Shown here: piece by piece, positions 62,724-64,000 of the stretch
Layout of the letters: each line of letters starts with the position of its first letter
How positions within the stretch are numbered: the stretch's first letter is position 1
NCBI RefSeq assembly: GCF_002077175.1
Contig: NZ_CP014943.1
Span: 2,604,001-2,668,000, forward strand
DNA length: 64,000 nt
Source of the DNA: Colwellia sp. PAMC 21821
Lineage (GTDB): Bacteria > Pseudomonadota > Gammaproteobacteria > Enterobacterales > Alteromonadaceae
Direction of reading: 5' to 3'
The notes under the pieces: model-generated
What the model was told of the DNA's origin: nothing
Seen by the model: the letters and a program-made list of their open reading frames with translations, nothing else
Databases searched by the model: none
Program-made: the position numbers and the translations under genes

Positions 62724-64000
62724 ATGACACATGCTAAAAATATAAAATCAAAGCTTTGCTTAGTTGCATCAGCAATCGCTTTATCTGGTTTATCAGCAAC
62801 GACATTCGCCACTAAGGCTATTGCTGAGGAAGCTAAAATTGACCAAGATATAGAGCAAATTAGCGTAATTGGCTCTCGACGACTTGGACGCAGTATTGAA
62901 GACAGCCCAGTGCCCATTGATATTATCGACTCTGATTCAATTATGAACACGGGCCTTACCGAAACCAATCAAATTTTAGGCACTTTGTTGCCAAGTTTTA
63001 ACTTTCCACAGCCTTCTATTACCGATGGTACTGATCATGTTAGACCTGCCCAATTAAGAGGTTTAGCGCCAGATCATACCTTAGTATTAATTAATGGTAA
63101 GCGCAGGCACAGCAGTGCTTTACTGAATTTAAATGGCTCTTCTGGTCGAGGCTCATCCGCTGTCGATATGAATGCAATTCCCGCTAATGCCATCGAAAGA
63201 ATTGAGGTTTTGCGTGATGGTGCCGCGGCTCAATATGGTTCAGACGCCATCGCTGGTGTCATTAATATTGTCCTGAAAAATGCCGATAGTGGCGGCTCAG
63301 CGTCCGTCACTTATGGTGCTAACGTCTCCACGATGGATGGTGTACCAGATTTAAAGTCAGTTGATATTGGTAATAATGGCAACTTAGCTTTTACGGAAGG
63401 TGGTGATCGAAAAGTTACCGATGGTCAAACCTTAACATTAAGAGCTAACGCAGGTTTTGCGCTTGGTGAAGACGGCTTTGTTAATGTCTCAACTGAGTTT
63501 CGTGACCGTCGTTCAGCAAATCGTGCTGACTATGACAAACGCGAAAACTATGCTCGACTTAACGATGACAGTTTAGACCCGCGTGAACTCACGGTAAATA
63601 GATATAACCATACTTTTGGCAATGGCGATGTAGAAGATTTCGCGCTTTTTATTAATAGCGGTTATACCCTTAATGCCGATGCAGAGCTTTATGCTTTTGG
63701 CTCGTACAGCGCAAGAGACGGCGAAGGTGGTGGTTTTTATCGCCGCGCAAATGATTCGCGCAATGTGCAAAGCATTTATCCAGATGGCTTTTTACCGGTG
63801 ATCACGTCAGATATTGTTGATTACTCAGGTGCTGTCGGCGTTCGTGGTTATATCAGTGATTATAATTACGACTTGTCAGTGGTCTACGGTAAAGATGAGT
63901 TTCAATTTGGTGTTATTGATAGTTTAAACACTTCATTTGGTCCTACGAGCCAAACTGAGTTTGACGCCGGCACGTTAACTTACGATCAATTAACATTGAA
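62724..64000 (+). CDS. TonB-dependent outer-membrane receptor (3' end outside window)
   Basis: Open to the window edge, 425 residues visible of a family usually 700-1000 long. Signal peptide (KLCLVASAIALSGLSATTFA) followed by the TonB box region (IEQISVIGSRR) and a full plug domain: PVPIDIIDSDSI, the QLRGLAPDHTLVLINGKRRH segment and RIEVLRDGAAAQYGSDAIAG plus VINIVLK. The barrel begins near residue 190. AGGAG at 62710-62714 is 9 bases before ATG 62724; the in-frame ATG 62715 abuts it and is rejected. Ligand unknown. Confidence 0.93.
   Translation, partial: MTHAKNIKSKLCLVASAIALSGLSATTFATKAIAEEAKIDQDIEQISVIGSRRLGRSIEDSPVPIDIIDSDSIMNTGLTETNQILGTLLPSFNFPQPSITDGTDHVRPAQLRGLAPDHTLVLINGKRRHSSALLNLNGSSGRGSSAVDMNAIPANAIERIEVLRDGAAAQYGSDAIAGVINIVLKNADSGGSASVTYGANVSTMDGVPDLKSVDIGNNGNLAFTEGGDRKVTDGQTLTLRANAGFALGEDGFVNVSTEFRDRRSANRADYDKRENYARLNDDSLDPRELTVNRYNHTFGNGDVEDFALFINSGYTLNADAELYAFGSYSARDGEGGGFYRRANDSRNVQSIYPDGFLPVITSDIVDYSGAVGVRGYISDYNYDLSVVYGKDEFQFGVIDSLNTSFGPTSQTEFDAGTLTYDQLTL

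Overview
The window reads as chromosome of a marine gammaproteobacterium of the order Alteromonadales, in the Colwellia/Thalassotalea neighbourhood. The composition is AT-rich (roughly 40% GC by eye). The gene set (DUF3016, DUF4389, PanP, Cti, TonB-dependent receptors, GGDEF/EAL proteins) and the gene order point the same way. The genus is an inference. No rRNA, tRNA or CRISPR array was recognised.

Region 1 (1-6265): accC (cut by the window edge), accB and aroQ on the minus strand. They are followed by a tight plus-strand trio: a PstS-like periplasmic protein, an outer-membrane beta-barrel and a membrane-bound GGDEF-EAL enzyme. The trio looks like an envelope-sensing c-di-GMP module.

Region 2 (6289-11193): dsbD, fxsA, groS and groL, in the same relative order as in E. 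coli. fxsA and groSL each carry a close match to the sigma-32 heat-shock promoter.

Region 3 (11200-33960): an accessory stretch between groL and the epmB/efp pair, which lie much closer together in E. coli. It holds a tiny lipoprotein gene, an SDR/LysR pair, an IS3-family element with a broken transposase, a TPR protein, a DUF6326-like protein beside a membrane-fused AraC regulator, and a sulfur/methionine locus. That locus contains a MetR-like regulator, a TauE permease, MesD and MesX, with MetR-type palindromes upstream of both metR and mesX. A membrane-stress set follows (RND pump and adaptor, MarC, cis/trans fatty-acid isomerase), then an FAH-family enzyme, an AEC transporter and a DUF3016 protein.

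Region 4 (33971-56429): epmB and efp diverge, followed by a DUF4389 protein and a dipeptidyl peptidase. A long block then keeps E. coli order: yadG-yadH, panP (where E. coli has panD), panC, panB, folK, pcnB, gluQRS, dksA, sfsA, then thpR and hrpB. A TrmB-like methyltransferase, pepB and several small unknown genes are interspersed. beta-Alanine from PanP would feed PanC, and PanB supplies pantoate, so the window encodes a complete PanD-independent pantothenate branch.

Region 5 (56490-64000): an S10 serine carboxypeptidase, a YddG-like exporter, a soluble PAS-PAS-GGDEF-EAL protein, a small secreted protein and the 5' part of a TonB-dependent receptor cut by the window edge.
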